Shown here: positions 44,909 through 54,349 of the stretch, one piece after another | Layout: each line of letters opens with the position of its first letter | How positions within the stretch are numbered: the first letter of the stretch is position 1 | NCBI GenBank assembly: GCA_018402485.1 | Contig: JAGYIY010000001.1 | Coordinates: 962,001 to 1,026,000, forward strand | DNA length: 64,000 nt | Direction: 5' to 3' | Source: Roseivirga sp. | GTDB taxonomy: Bacteria; Bacteroidota; Bacteroidia; Cytophagales; Cyclobacteriaceae | The notes under the pieces: generated by a model | What the model was told of the DNA's origin: nothing | What the model saw: only the letters and a program-made list of their open reading frames with translations | Database searches by the model: none | Program-made: the position numbers and the translations under genes

Positions 44909-45325
44909 ATGAAAACCCCTAATCAATTTAAAATCTATTTACTTTTATTGACAGTAGCTGTTTTTACTTTTGGCTGCGCTGCATCTTCCAACCCCACTAA
45001 TAAAGCTGCTAAGAAAGAAACAAAAAAAGTGTATAACCCAACGGGTGTTTGGGAATACTATGTGGAAACTCCTGATGGAGGTAGTAGCGGTGTTATGCGG
45101 GTAACAGGAACTCCAGGTGCCTATGAAGTGGCAATGGAAACAGATCAGTTTGGTGTGCTTGAATTGCAGGGTGTTTCAATTGTCGATGGAAACATGACCG
45201 GGACCTTGGAAGTGATGGGAAATTATGTGAGTGTGGAATGTGTTTTTACTGGCGAATCGATGGAAGGATCGATTTTCTTGGGGACAGATGCTTTTCCGCT
45301 TACCGGAAAACGTGTAAGCAAGTAG
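44909..45325 (+). CDS. Hypothetical lipoprotein
   Basis: A 138-residue protein with a lipoprotein signal ('LLTVAVFTFGCAASS'), a short Lys-rich linker and a beta-rich domain ('GVWEYYVETPDGGSSGVMRV', 'GTLEVMGNYVSVECVFTG') that resembles a small beta-barrel or lipocalin-like fold. Family unknown. It is followed by a strong terminator and is monocistronic. Confidence 0.7.
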   Translation: MKTPNQFKIYLLLLTVAVFTFGCAASSNPTNKAAKKETKKVYNPTGVWEYYVETPDGGSSGVMRVTGTPGAYEVAMETDQFGVLELQGVSIVDGNMTGTLEVMGNYVSVECVFTGESMEGSIFLGTDAFPLTGKRVSK

Positions 45326-45363
45326 CACAATGAAAGTTTTTAATGTTTTCATTTGATCGGGTT

Positions 45364-45397
45364 AAAAGAATGAGCCTATGGAATAGGTCATTCTTTT
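45364..45397 (+). terminator. Terminator after the lipoprotein gene
   Basis: A 10-bp stem (AAAAGAATGA/TCATTCTTTT) is extended by CCTAT/ATAGG around a 3-base loop with one bulged G. The A and T ends make it usable in both directions. Confidence 0.8.
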
Positions 45398-45603
45398 GGT
45401 CTTTGCTAGCGGAGTGAGTTGTTTTCAATTTCATCTCAACACCTGTCTTTTTTGACTTACATCGATCGCTAACTTTAAAAACAATTCATCAGGTTTTGAT
45501 CTTGTCTTAATGTTTAGGGTATAGGGTGAACATCTTTGATTACACCCATCCAATCGCCTGAGCAAGACAACCTTAGTTTTTCTTTAAAAGGCATAAAGAC
45601 TAA

Positions 45604-47004
45604 CTATATGTGCAATGCGCGATTGTCTGTAGCAGCTAGTGCGGCTTCCTTAAACGCCTCCGTATAGGTAGGATGTGCATGCGACATGCGTGCAATATCT
45701 TCTGCACTGGCACGAAACTCCATGGCAACGACAGCTTCAGCAATCATATCTGCTGTTCTAGGGCCAATCATGTGAACGCCTAGTATTTCATCCGTTTTTT
45801 CATCGGCCAATACTTTTACCAAACCATCGGTATCCATTGAAGCACGGGCACGTCCGGAAGCCTTAAAGGGGAAAATACCCGTCTTGTAGGCCACTTTCTT
45901 TTCTTTCAGCTGCTCCTCGCTTTGTCCTACGGAAGCCACCTCGGGCCATGTGTAAACTACCCCGGGTATTAAATTGTAGTCGATATGAGGCTTTTGTCCT
46001 GAAATGATCTCTGCTACAAAAGAACCTTCTTCCTCGGCTTTGTGCGCCAGCATGGCCCCTTTGATGACATCGCCTATGGCATAGATATTGTCTACTTTGG
46101 TTCTTAATTGTTGATCTACTTCAATCCGACCTTTATCATCCGTTGCAATACCTACATTTTCCAAGCCAAGTCCTTCGGTGTAAGGTTTTCTGCCAATCGC
46201 TACCAAACAGTAATCGCCTTTTAGCTCTTCTGTTTCTCCTTTTTTGTTTTCGGCTGCAACCGTTACCGACCTAGATGTGGCATTTACATCCGTTACTTTA
46301 TGACCCATGTAGAAGTTAAAACCCAACTTTTTCAAAGATTTACGAAGCTCTTTCCCCATGCTTTTGTCCATGGCAGGAATGATTTCATCCATGTACTCTA
46401 CAACAGAAATTTCTGCCCCCAGTCGGCCAAAAACCGAACCAATTTCCATACCAATTACTCCACCACCAATGATGATCATATGTTTAGGTACTTTACGGAG
46501 CTCCAAGGCTTCGGTAGAAGTAATTACGCGCTGTTTGTCCAACTCAATAAAAGGAAGTGAGGCGGGTTTAGAACCGGTGGCTATAATGACTTTATCTGTT
46601 TCAAGCTCTGTGGTTTTACCCTCACTGTTGGTAACTTTTATAAGGTGCTTATCGATAAAAGAACCTAAACCATGATGTACATCAATCTTATTTTTCTTCA
46701 TTAGGAAAGCAATTCCCTGCACATTATCTTTCACTACTTGGGCCTTGCGGTCAATCATTTGATCCATGTTTACCTGTAGGTTTTCAAGATCAATGCCATG
46801 GGTTTTAAATGTTGTATTAGCATTATGGTAGTGCTCGGAAGAATCAAGCAAGGCCTTGGAAGGAATACATCCTACATTGAGGCAAGTACCACCTAGCGTG
46901 TCATACTTTTCTATAATGGCGGTTTTCATGCCCAATTGAGCACAACGAATGGCAGCTACATAGCCGCCAGGTCCTGAACCAATTACTGTTACATCGTATT
47001 TCAT
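45604..47004 (-). CDS. lpd: Dihydrolipoyl dehydrogenase (E3)
   Basis: The FAD enzyme that reoxidises dihydrolipoyl groups with NAD. The 466 residues include the N-terminal FAD motif GSGPGGY, the redox disulfide Cys41/Cys46 (GGTCLNVGCIPSK), the NAD-binding 'GGGVIGMEIGSVFGRLG', and the C-terminal catalytic His-Glu in 'HAHPTYTEAFKEA'. It is the last gene of the sucA-odhB-lpd operon, 51 bases after odhB. It presumably serves the 2-oxoglutarate complex and perhaps others. Confidence 0.96.
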   Translation of the reverse strand: MKYDVTVIGSGPGGYVAAIRCAQLGMKTAIIEKYDTLGGTCLNVGCIPSKALLDSSEHYHNANTTFKTHGIDLENLQVNMDQMIDRKAQVVKDNVQGIAFLMKKNKIDVHHGLGSFIDKHLIKVTNSEGKTTELETDKVIIATGSKPASLPFIELDKQRVITSTEALELRKVPKHMIIIGGGVIGMEIGSVFGRLGAEISVVEYMDEIIPAMDKSMGKELRKSLKKLGFNFYMGHKVTDVNATSRSVTVAAENKKGETEELKGDYCLVAIGRKPYTEGLGLENVGIATDDKGRIEVDQQLRTKVDNIYAIGDVIKGAMLAHKAEEEGSFVAEIISGQKPHIDYNLIPGVVYTWPEVASVGQSEEQLKEKKVAYKTGIFPFKASGRARASMDTDGLVKVLADEKTDEILGVHMIGPRTADMIAEAVVAMEFRASAEDIARMSHAHPTYTEAFKEAALAATDNRALHI

Positions 47005-47055
47005 AGGTCAAATTTTATATGGCCGGATCATCTCCGATTTCATGGTTTTATTGTG

Positions 47056-48618
47056 CTAAACTCCTAAAAGTAAACGCGTGGGGTCTTCTAACAATTCTTT
47101 CACACGTACTAAAAAGCTTACGGATTCTCTACCGTCAACAATGCGATGGTCGTAGGACAAAGCTACATACATGATAGGTAAGATTTTTACCTCGCCATTG
47201 ACAGCCATTGGGCGCTCAACAATGTTGTGCATGCCTAAAATGGCAGACTGCGGTGCATTGATGATGGGTGTGGAAAGCATAGACCCAAAAATTCCTCCGT
47301 TGGTAAGGGTGAATGTTCCTCCTGTCATTTCTTCGATAGACAGTTTGCCATCTCTGGCTTTGGTGGCTAGCCTTACCACTTCTTTTTCAATGCCATCAAA
47401 GCTCAAATCCTCGGCATTTCGGATTACAGGGACCATCAGTCCTTTAGGGGCTGACACGGCTATGGAAACATCCACATAATCGTGGTACACAATTTCATTC
47501 CCGTCAATCTGTGCATTCACAGAGGGCCATTCTTTTAAGGCCATGGTAACAGCTTTTGTGAAGAAGGACATAAAGCCTAAGCTGACTTCGTACTTTTCTT
47601 TGAACTGTTCTTTATACTGTTTTCGTAAATCCATGATGGGTTTCATGTTGACCTCGTTGAAGGTAGTCAACATGGCCGTTTCATTTTTTACAGAAACCAA
47701 GCGTCTTGAGACAGTTTTACGCAAAGAAGACATTTTTTCTCTTCGCACGTTTCGCTCGCCAGCAACCGTTGGTGTAACAGCTTCTTGTTTGATGCTAGCA
47801 ATTTTTGATGTGTCTTTTTGAGTTTGTTTAGAAGGATCAAACTGTTCTGCATCTTCCTTTGTAATGCGCCCATCTTTGCCTGTTCCCTTGATTTGAGAAG
47901 CAGTTATACCTCTTTCTTTTATGATTTTTGCAGCAGCCGGTGAGGCATGACCCTTGGCGTAGCTGGCAACATCATTATTTGCTGTGCCAGCTGCTTTTTC
48001 TTCTTGATTGTTATCCTCAGTGTTAGACTTTTCAGGAGCCCCACCTTCGCTTACCTCAATTGTACAAATGAGAGCGCCAATTTCCATTGCATCTCCTTCT
48101 TCTGCAACAATGCGCAGTATACCTTGGGCTTCAGCAGGGAGTTCAAAGGTGGCTTTATCAGAATCTACTTCTGCAATCACTTCGTCTAGTTCTACAAAGT
48201 CACCGTCTTGTTTCATCCAGCTAGAAAGTGTTACTTCTGTAATGGATTCACCGACTGTAGGTACTTTCATTTCATGCACTTCACCGGTGGGTTTAGGCTT
48301 AGAAACAGTTTTTTCTTCAGCTTTTTTACCTTCACTCGCTTCTTTTTCATCAGGCTTTCCATTTAATGAAGCATCAGCTTGAGCCTCCGTGTTAATTTCA
48401 CATACTACGTCGCCAATCTCAAGCGTATCGCCCTCCTCGGCTTTGATGTGTAACACACCTGCGGCCTCAGCGTTAAGCTCAAAGGCAGCTTTGTCAGATT
48501 CTAATTCACAGATGACTTCGTCCATTTCAACATAATCACCTTCTTTTTTGAACCATTGGCCAATGGTGACCTCAGTAATGGATTCACCTACTGACGGAAT
48601 TTTGATTTCCAAACTCAT
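47056..48618 (-). CDS. odhB: Dihydrolipoyl succinyltransferase (E2) with two lipoyl domains
   Basis: The E2 core of the 2-oxoglutarate dehydrogenase complex. The 520 residues hold two lipoyl domains, one at about 1-77 and one at about 115-195, each with the lipoylated Lys in an SDKA motif. Flexible Ala/Lys/Glu linkers and a peripheral-subunit-binding domain follow ('[20 protein letters not shown]'). The C-terminal catalytic domain has His-Asp in '[15 protein letters not shown]'. E. coli SucB has one lipoyl domain, so the duplicated form is notable. It starts 11 bases after sucA. Confidence 0.94.
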   Translation of the reverse strand: MSLEIKIPSVGESITEVTIGQWFKKEGDYVEMDEVICELESDKAAFELNAEAAGVLHIKAEEGDTLEIGDVVCEINTEAQADASLNGKPDEKEASEGKKAEEKTVSKPKPTGEVHEMKVPTVGESITEVTLSSWMKQDGDFVELDEVIAEVDSDKATFELPAEAQGILRIVAEEGDAMEIGALICTIEVSEGGAPEKSNTEDNNQEEKAAGTANNDVASYAKGHASPAAAKIIKERGITASQIKGTGKDGRITKEDAEQFDPSKQTQKDTSKIASIKQEAVTPTVAGERNVRREKMSSLRKTVSRRLVSVKNETAMLTTFNEVNMKPIMDLRKQYKEQFKEKYEVSLGFMSFFTKAVTMALKEWPSVNAQIDGNEIVYHDYVDVSIAVSAPKGLMVPVIRNAEDLSFDGIEKEVVRLATKARDGKLSIEEMTGGTFTLTNGGIFGSMLSTPIINAPQSAILGMHNIVERPMAVNGEVKILPIMYVALSYDHRIVDGRESVSFLVRVKELLEDPTRLLLGV

Positions 48619-48629
48619 TTTTCTCTTTT

Positions 48630-51371
48630 TTATGCCAAAGCTTTTTTAATAATTTCTTCTTGTTCTTGCGCATGAATGCGTGCAAAACCGGATGCCGGAG
48701 AGGCACTCGCCTTACGCGAAATCAAACTTAAATTGCGCTCACTGTATAAGCGCTGTATGTAGTTCCAATAGCCCATGTTAGCCGGCTCTTCTTGCAACCA
48801 AACCATTTCACTGGCTTTTTTATAGCTGTTCAATAGTTCATCAATTTGTTTTTTAGGGAAAGGGTGGAGCTGCTCCAAACGAATGATCGCCACATCTTTC
48901 ACTTTGTCTTTTTCACGCTGTTCTATTAAATCGTAATACACTTTTCCCGAGCACAAAACCACTTTTCTGGCCTCTGCAGGCTTTACTTGATCGTCAGTAA
49001 TTACTTCTTGGAAACTTCCTGTCGTGAATGCTTCTATGGGTGAAACAACTTTAGGGTGCCTCAGAAGCGATTTTGGCGACATGACTACCAAAGGTTTGCG
49101 GAAAGGCCATTTCAACTGTCTTCTCAAGGCATGGAAAAAGTTGGCAGGGGTAGTAATATTGGCTACAATCATGTTGTATTCCGCACTCAATTGTAAGAAT
49201 CGTTCCGGTCTTGCGTTGGAATGCTCCGGCCCTTGGCCCTCATAGCCATGAGGCAACAAGAGAACCAAACCGTTCATGCGTTGCCATTTGGTTTCAGAGC
49301 AGGAAATGAACTGATCGATCATCACCTGCGCACCGTTGGCAAAATCACCAAATTGTGCTTCCCAAATGGTAAGGGCATTAGGATGTGCCATGGCATAACC
49401 AAACTCAAACCCCATCACCCCAAATTCTGATAGGAGGGAATTGTAAATTTCAAATGGTTGTTCAGCACCTTCAATATGGTTGAGGCTATTATAAGCTTGA
49501 TTGGTGTTTACATCGTGTAAAACCGCATGTCGATGGGAAAAAGTACCTCTTCGAACATCTTGTCCAGTTAAGCGAACTGGGTGGCCTTCTAACATCAAGG
49601 TACCATAGGCCATCAGTTCTCCACCCGCCCAATTCAGTTCTTGCTCTTTGAAAAACATGTCCTTGCGTTGTTTTATTTGTTTTTCAATTTGCTTTAAAGG
49701 CTTGAAGCCTTCAGGTAATGTCGTTAAGGCCTTGGCCACCTTGTCGATTAGTTTTTTGTCAACCCCGGTAGCGGGAGACTCATCAAAGTCTTCCGGTTTA
49801 GAGCGCCTTAAATCTCTCCAAGCTTCTTCCAAAGGCTGATAAGTATAAGGAAGTGGTTTTTGCTTAACCATGTTGAGTCTATCTTGGAGTGTGGCTCTGA
49901 ACTCTTTGTCCATTTCTTTGGCAATGTCTGCTTCGACTTCTCCTTTTTCAATGAGGTATTTGTTGTAAACCTCTCTGGGATTGGGGTGTTTGGAAATAAT
50001 ATTATAAAGCGATGGTTGTGTAAATTTAGGCTCGTCACTTTCATTGTGGCCGTGCCTTCTATAACAAACCATGTCTACAAAAATATCTTGACCAAAACGC
50101 TGACGATATTCAGTAGCAAACTCTACACAGAAGATTACGGCTTCAGGATCGTCTCCGTTGACGTGCAAAACAGGCGCATCAATTAATTTGGCCACATCTG
50201 TGCAATAAATACTTGACCTTGCATCGTCAAAATCGGTCGTAAAACCCACCTGATTATTGATGACAAAGTGAATGGTTCCTCCGGTAGAGTATCCTTTTAA
50301 TTCACTCATTTGAATGACTTCATAGACAATACCTTGTCCTGCGATGGCAGAATCGCCATGGATAAGAATAGGGAGCACTTTCTTGCGGTCTTTGCCGTAT
50401 TCCGCATCGCCTTTGGCACGAACAAAGCCTTCAACTACTGGATTCACGGCCTCAAGATGAGAAGGGTTCGGGGCAAGTTTGACTTCTACGGTTTTATCAT
50501 TCAAAGCTTTTATCTGACTTGAAAAACCCATGTGGTATTTTACATCACCATCCCCCATGGTGAGATCGGGTTGGGCATTGCCTTCAAATTCATTGAAAAT
50601 TTGCTCATAGGTTTTGCCCATAATGTTGGCTAAAACATTCAGTCTACCTCTGTGTGCCATGCCAATCATCACTTCTTCCACACCCAAAGTGGCTCCTTTA
50701 TTGATGATGGCGTCTAGTGCAGGAATAGTGGTTTCTCCACCTTCAAGTGAGAATCTTTTCTGGCCTAAATATTTGGTGTGGAGAAAGTTTTCAAATACTA
50801 CAGCTTCATTTAATTTAGACAAAATGCGCTTTCTTTTGTCTTTGGAGGGATTGTACTCTAGAGCGTCTTTTTCAATCTTCGTCCGCAGCCAAGATAATTT
50901 CTCTGGATCTCGCACATACATGTATTCGAAACCAACAGTTCCTTCATAAATGTATTTTAACGTATCTATGATCTTTTTTAGCGTTGCCTTGCCTATGCCT
51001 AGGGTTTCTCCGGAAATAAAAGTAGTGTTTAGGTCTTGCTCACTCAGGCCAAAGTCGGTAAGTTCTAAAATAGGTTTTCGGTCTTTTCGCTCGCGAACAG
51101 GATTAGTTTTGGAGCGTAAGTGTGCTCTGGTTCGATAAGCATGAATCAAATTACGAACGCGAACTTCTTTGTCGGAAATGGTACCTGAAGGAACTGTATT
51201 GGTTTCTGCAGTTCCATTCGGCAGCATAGGAAACTTTTCCTGAGCAAAATCAAAGCCTTCAAAAAACTGTTGCCAATCTGACGATACGCTAGATTTGTCT
51301 TGCTGATATTGGTCGTAAAGGGATGCGATGGCTTTGGGATCCGCATTACTGATGTAGGAATATTCACTCAT
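48630..51371 (-). CDS. sucA: 2-oxoglutarate dehydrogenase E1
   Basis: The thiamine-diphosphate E1 decarboxylates 2-oxoglutarate and transfers the succinyl group to E2 lipoate. The 913-residue length is typical. The N-terminal segment '[20 protein letters not shown]' binds E2. The core has '[17 protein letters not shown]', 'VKYHMGFSS', '[13 protein letters not shown]' and '[19 protein letters not shown]', and the C-terminal region has '[24 protein letters not shown]'. It is the first gene of the operon; TACCTTTG (minus strand, 51407-51400) may be its -7 element. Confidence 0.96.
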   Translation of the reverse strand: MSEYSYISNADPKAIASLYDQYQQDKSSVSSDWQQFFEGFDFAQEKFPMLPNGTAETNTVPSGTISDKEVRVRNLIHAYRTRAHLRSKTNPVRERKDRKPILELTDFGLSEQDLNTTFISGETLGIGKATLKKIIDTLKYIYEGTVGFEYMYVRDPEKLSWLRTKIEKDALEYNPSKDKRKRILSKLNEAVVFENFLHTKYLGQKRFSLEGGETTIPALDAIINKGATLGVEEVMIGMAHRGRLNVLANIMGKTYEQIFNEFEGNAQPDLTMGDGDVKYHMGFSSQIKALNDKTVEVKLAPNPSHLEAVNPVVEGFVRAKGDAEYGKDRKKVLPILIHGDSAIAGQGIVYEVIQMSELKGYSTGGTIHFVINNQVGFTTDFDDARSSIYCTDVAKLIDAPVLHVNGDDPEAVIFCVEFATEYRQRFGQDIFVDMVCYRRHGHNESDEPKFTQPSLYNIISKHPNPREVYNKYLIEKGEVEADIAKEMDKEFRATLQDRLNMVKQKPLPYTYQPLEEAWRDLRRSKPEDFDESPATGVDKKLIDKVAKALTTLPEGFKPLKQIEKQIKQRKDMFFKEQELNWAGGELMAYGTLMLEGHPVRLTGQDVRRGTFSHRHAVLHDVNTNQAYNSLNHIEGAEQPFEIYNSLLSEFGVMGFEFGYAMAHPNALTIWEAQFGDFANGAQVMIDQFISCSETKWQRMNGLVLLLPHGYEGQGPEHSNARPERFLQLSAEYNMIVANITTPANFFHALRRQLKWPFRKPLVVMSPKSLLRHPKVVSPIEAFTTGSFQEVITDDQVKPAEARKVVLCSGKVYYDLIEQREKDKVKDVAIIRLEQLHPFPKKQIDELLNSYKKASEMVWLQEEPANMGYWNYIQRLYSERNLSLISRKASASPASGFARIHAQEQEEIIKKALA

Positions 51372-51399
51372 GATAAAAGCATTTGCTCTGAATTAATGC

Positions 51400-51407
51400 C
51401 AAAGGTA
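51400..51407 (-). promoter_or_regulatory. Candidate -7 element for the sucA operon
   Basis: TACCTTTG on the minus strand matches TAnnTTTG, about 30 bases before the sucA start. No clear TTG lies at the -33 position, so confidence is limited. Confidence 0.4.
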
Positions 51408-51476
51408 CTGCAATAGTTTAAACATTAAAAACTGCTAAAACGGTTATACAAATATACCATGTATTTCTAGCTGACT

Positions 51477-52133
51477 TTAGTCAGCTAGAGCTGAGAGATA
51501 TTCTCTTTTAAGAAGAGGGCAGATTTTATATCGTTCTTCCTTGGTGTCTTCGTACATTGCTTCCAACAACTCATATATCCTTACAACGCCAATAGCTTGG
51601 CACCATTCGAAAGGACCTTTAGGGTAGTTGGTGCCAAGTTTCATACCATGATCAATATCTTTACGGCTAGCGGTACCTTCCTGAACGGTGTAATAAGCTT
51701 CATTGATGATCATTGCAATGACCCTTGGCGTAACCATGCCAATACGATCATCGACGAGTTCATATGCTGTTTCAAGCCTTTGGCAAATCCTCTTCAAAGC
51801 ACTTTCACCACCGGGAAGGCAGCTTACTTCGAGCAAGGGTCGGTCAATGAAAGTAGGTAAACCATTAAAACCGAATACATTTTCTGAGGAGAGTGAAGCA
51901 AAGATTGTCAATTCTTGTAAAGTCGTAGTTAAGGAATGAATGAAAAGTGGAATTGGAATGGATTTGTATTGTTGAAGCCTTTCCGGATCATCCACTAGAC
52001 TGAAATCAAAAATGAGATCATAGCCATTCAAAGTAATCATTTGGTCTTCTGAGAGGTACAAATCATGTGCATTTCCAAATTTTTCATGCAACTCTTCGAA
52101 TTCCTTGGCGTTACCGACTACTAAAATCTTCAT
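51477..52133 (-). CDS. 3-hydroxyacyl-CoA dehydrogenase C-terminal-domain protein
   Basis: A 218-residue protein. The last ~100 residues match the 3HCDH C-terminal domain ('VTPRVIAMIINEAYYTVQEGTASRKDIDHGMKLGTNYPKGPFEW'). The N-terminal ~110 residues are alpha/beta but lack the Gly-X-Gly-X2-Gly dinucleotide loop expected of a real dehydrogenase (start MKILVVGNAKEFEELHEKFG). It is therefore unlikely to bind NAD in the usual way and may be a shortened, non-catalytic relative. It is divergent from the RidA gene. Confidence 0.75.
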   Translation of the reverse strand: MKILVVGNAKEFEELHEKFGNAHDLYLSEDQMITLNGYDLIFDFSLVDDPERLQQYKSIPIPLFIHSLTTTLQELTIFASLSSENVFGFNGLPTFIDRPLLEVSCLPGGESALKRICQRLETAYELVDDRIGMVTPRVIAMIINEAYYTVQEGTASRKDIDHGMKLGTNYPKGPFEWCQAIGVVRIYELLEAMYEDTKEERYKICPLLKREYLSALAD

Positions 52134-52175
52134 AAAGGGTTAATTTTAGGTAAAAATAGAGATTCTATAAACAAA

Positions 52176-52565
52176 ATGAACATGAGAAAGCAGATCATTG
52201 AAAGTAAAGCAGCCCCTGCCCCCATAGGCCCCTATAGTCAGGCCGTAAAAGCAGGCAATACCTTATACATTTCTGGTCAAATTCCTTACGATGAAGTGGT
52301 CGGGGAAATGATCAATGAGAACATCACAGAAGAAACGCACCAAGTGATGAAAAATGTAGAAGCCATATTAAGTGCGGCAGAATTTACCTTCGATGATGTT
52401 GTTAAATGTTCCATATTTATCAAGGATATGAATCAGTTTACGACCATTAATGAGGCCTATGGTCAATATTTTAAATCTAATCCACCTGCAAGAGAATGTG
52501 TAGAAGTGGCTCGATTACCTAAAGATGTCAATGTAGAAATATCATGCATTGCTGTAAAAGGGTAG
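52176..52565 (+). CDS. RidA family reactive intermediate deaminase
   Basis: A 129-residue protein (127 from the second Met) of the RidA/YER057c/UK114 family. RidA hydrolyses reactive enamine and imine intermediates released by PLP enzymes. Family hallmarks are 'APIGPYSQAVKAGNTLYISGQIP', 'VMKNVEAILSAAEFTFDDVVK' and the active-site Arg in 'NPPARECVEVARLPKDVNVEI'. The chain forms trimers. It precedes gltX by 45 bases. Confidence 0.93.
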   Translation: MNMRKQIIESKAAPAPIGPYSQAVKAGNTLYISGQIPYDEVVGEMINENITEETHQVMKNVEAILSAAEFTFDDVVKCSIFIKDMNQFTTINEAYGQYFKSNPPARECVEVARLPKDVNVEISCIAVKG

Positions 52566-52584
52566 TGTTCGGCTAAGTCTTTTT

Positions 52585-52592
52585 TATATTTG
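52585..52592 (+). promoter_or_regulatory. Candidate -7 element for gltX
   Basis: TATATTTG matches TAnnTTTG, 18 bases before the gltX ATG. The -33 region is poor. Confidence 0.35.
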
Positions 52593-52610
52593 CGGTTCAA
52601 AGAAAAAATT

Positions 52611-54119
52611 ATGAGTGTTAGAGTGCGTTTTGCTCCCAGCCCTACTGGAGCTTTACATATTGGAGGCGTAAGAACGGCTCTGTTCAATTACCTTTTTGCA
52701 CGTCAACAGAAAGGAACTTTCGTGCTACGCATTGAAGATACCGATCAAACTCGCTATGTGCCAGGCGCGGAAGAATACATTGTTGAAGCACTGAATTGGT
52801 TAGGCATATCACCGGATGAGGGTCCTCAACAAGGGGGCGATTTTGCTCCCTATCGCCAGTCTGAACGTAAAGAGATCTACCGTGAGTATGCCGAAAAGCT
52901 TTTAGCTGAAGGTAAAGCCTACTACGCTTTTGACACACCTGAAGAGTTAGACGACATGCGTGAGCGATTGAAGGAGGCACGGGTAGCTAATCCCGTTTAC
53001 AACGCGGCTACGCGCTTGCAAATGAGGAACTCACTCACCTTATCTGAAGAAGAGACCCAGGCATTAATGGATAGCGGAACTCCTTATGTGGTGAGAATTA
53101 AGCTCCCACGTAATGAGGAAGTCCGTTTTAAAGACATGGTGCGAGGTTGGGTTGTGGTGAATACGGCAACATTAGACGATAAAATATTGTTAAAATCTGA
53201 TGGCATGCCAACTTACCATCTGGCCAATATTGTGGACGATCATCTTATGCAAATTACGCACGTCATTCGTGGCGAAGAATGGCTTCCCTCTGCACCCTTG
53301 CACATCATGCTCTATGCATATTTTGGTTGGGAAGCACCACTGTTTTCTCATTTACCATTGCTGCTAAAACCAGATGGAAATGGCAAATTAAGTAAGCGGG
53401 CTGCCGATAAACTTGGGTTTCCTATTTTTCCTCTCCAGTGGAAGGATCCGGCCACTGGAGAAGTCTCGAAGGGCTTCAAAGAGGAGGGGTACTTACCCGA
53501 TGCTTTGATCAACTTTCTTGCCTTATTGGGTTGGAATCCAGGTGGGGAAAAAGAGTTGTTTAGCTTGAACAGTCTTGTAAAAAGTTTTAGTCTTGAAAAA
53601 ATCAATAAGGCTGGTGCGAAGTTTGATATTGAAAAAGCCAAGTGGTTCAATCAACAATATTTGAAATTTGTTTCGGATCAAAAATTAAAGGATGAGTTTT
53701 TAAAAATCACTCCTTACACGGTAACAGATGAGAAAGCACTTTCCATAGTGAAGGCCTTACGTGAACGAATTGTTTTCGTGGATGATTTTCTTCAACTCAG
53801 TGAAGCTTTTTTTACTGCCCCACAGGCATATGATGAAAATATGGCGCGTAAAAAATGGAATCAAGAAGCGGTTACTAAACTAGAAGAATTTGTGGAGGCC
53901 ATGTCAGAAATGAATAACTTGTCAGCCGAGCAAGCAAAGCAATTGCTCACAGAAGTTTGTGCCACAGACGATACACCCTTTGGAAAGGTAATGCCTGCCA
54001 TGCGCTTGGCGTTAACAGGTACCGGTGGTGGACCGGATTTGATGGATATGATAGCCATTATGGGACCGCAGGAGGTTCGCTCTCGCATACAAGCGGCCAT
54101 CAACAACATAAAAGATTAA
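52611..54119 (+). CDS. gltX: Glutamyl-tRNA synthetase
   Basis: A class I aminoacyl-tRNA synthetase that charges tRNA-Glu (and possibly tRNA-Gln). The start at 52611 gives the canonical N-terminus MSVRVRFAPSPTG, with the HIGH motif as HIGG at residues 16-19. The KMSKS loop is 'GKLSKRAADKLG', followed by a short insertion 'FPLQWKDPATGEVSKGF' and the anticodon-binding helical C-terminus. The frame extends seven codons further upstream, but those residues do not belong to the family. Length is 502 residues. Confidence 0.95.
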   Translation: MSVRVRFAPSPTGALHIGGVRTALFNYLFARQQKGTFVLRIEDTDQTRYVPGAEEYIVEALNWLGISPDEGPQQGGDFAPYRQSERKEIYREYAEKLLAEGKAYYAFDTPEELDDMRERLKEARVANPVYNAATRLQMRNSLTLSEEETQALMDSGTPYVVRIKLPRNEEVRFKDMVRGWVVVNTATLDDKILLKSDGMPTYHLANIVDDHLMQITHVIRGEEWLPSAPLHIMLYAYFGWEAPLFSHLPLLLKPDGNGKLSKRAADKLGFPIFPLQWKDPATGEVSKGFKEEGYLPDALINFLALLGWNPGGEKELFSLNSLVKSFSLEKINKAGAKFDIEKAKWFNQQYLKFVSDQKLKDEFLKITPYTVTDEKALSIVKALRERIVFVDDFLQLSEAFFTAPQAYDENMARKKWNQEAVTKLEEFVEAMSEMNNLSAEQAKQLLTEVCATDDTPFGKVMPAMRLALTGTGGGPDLMDMIAIMGPQEVRSRIQAAINNIKD

Positions 54120-54122
54120 ATC

Positions 54123-54332
54123 ATGGCGAAGCAAAAGAAAGAAAAAGAGGATAAACCAAAGGTAGCTAAGGAGTTAGATGGCCTTGAGTTGAACGTTGAT
54201 TCCTTTGGAGAAATAAAGAAAAGCATGTCGATTGACGATATCAATGCTTTTTTAAATGACAAAGTCGATGATAAAAAGTTGAGAGAGCGAGATGATCTAT
54301 CCAATTCCGGATCGAAAAAGAAAAAGAATTGA
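54123..54332 (+). CDS. Small charged hypothetical protein
   Basis: A 69-residue, highly charged protein starting 3 bases after the gltX stop (MAKQKKEKEDKPKVAKELDG) and ending in a Lys-rich tail. There is no signal or membrane segment. It is almost certainly cotranscribed with gltX. No family was recognised. Confidence 0.6.
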   Translation: MAKQKKEKEDKPKVAKELDGLELNVDSFGEIKKSMSIDDINAFLNDKVDDKKLRERDDLSNSGSKKKKN

Positions 54333-54349
54333 AGCTTTTGATTATGCTT

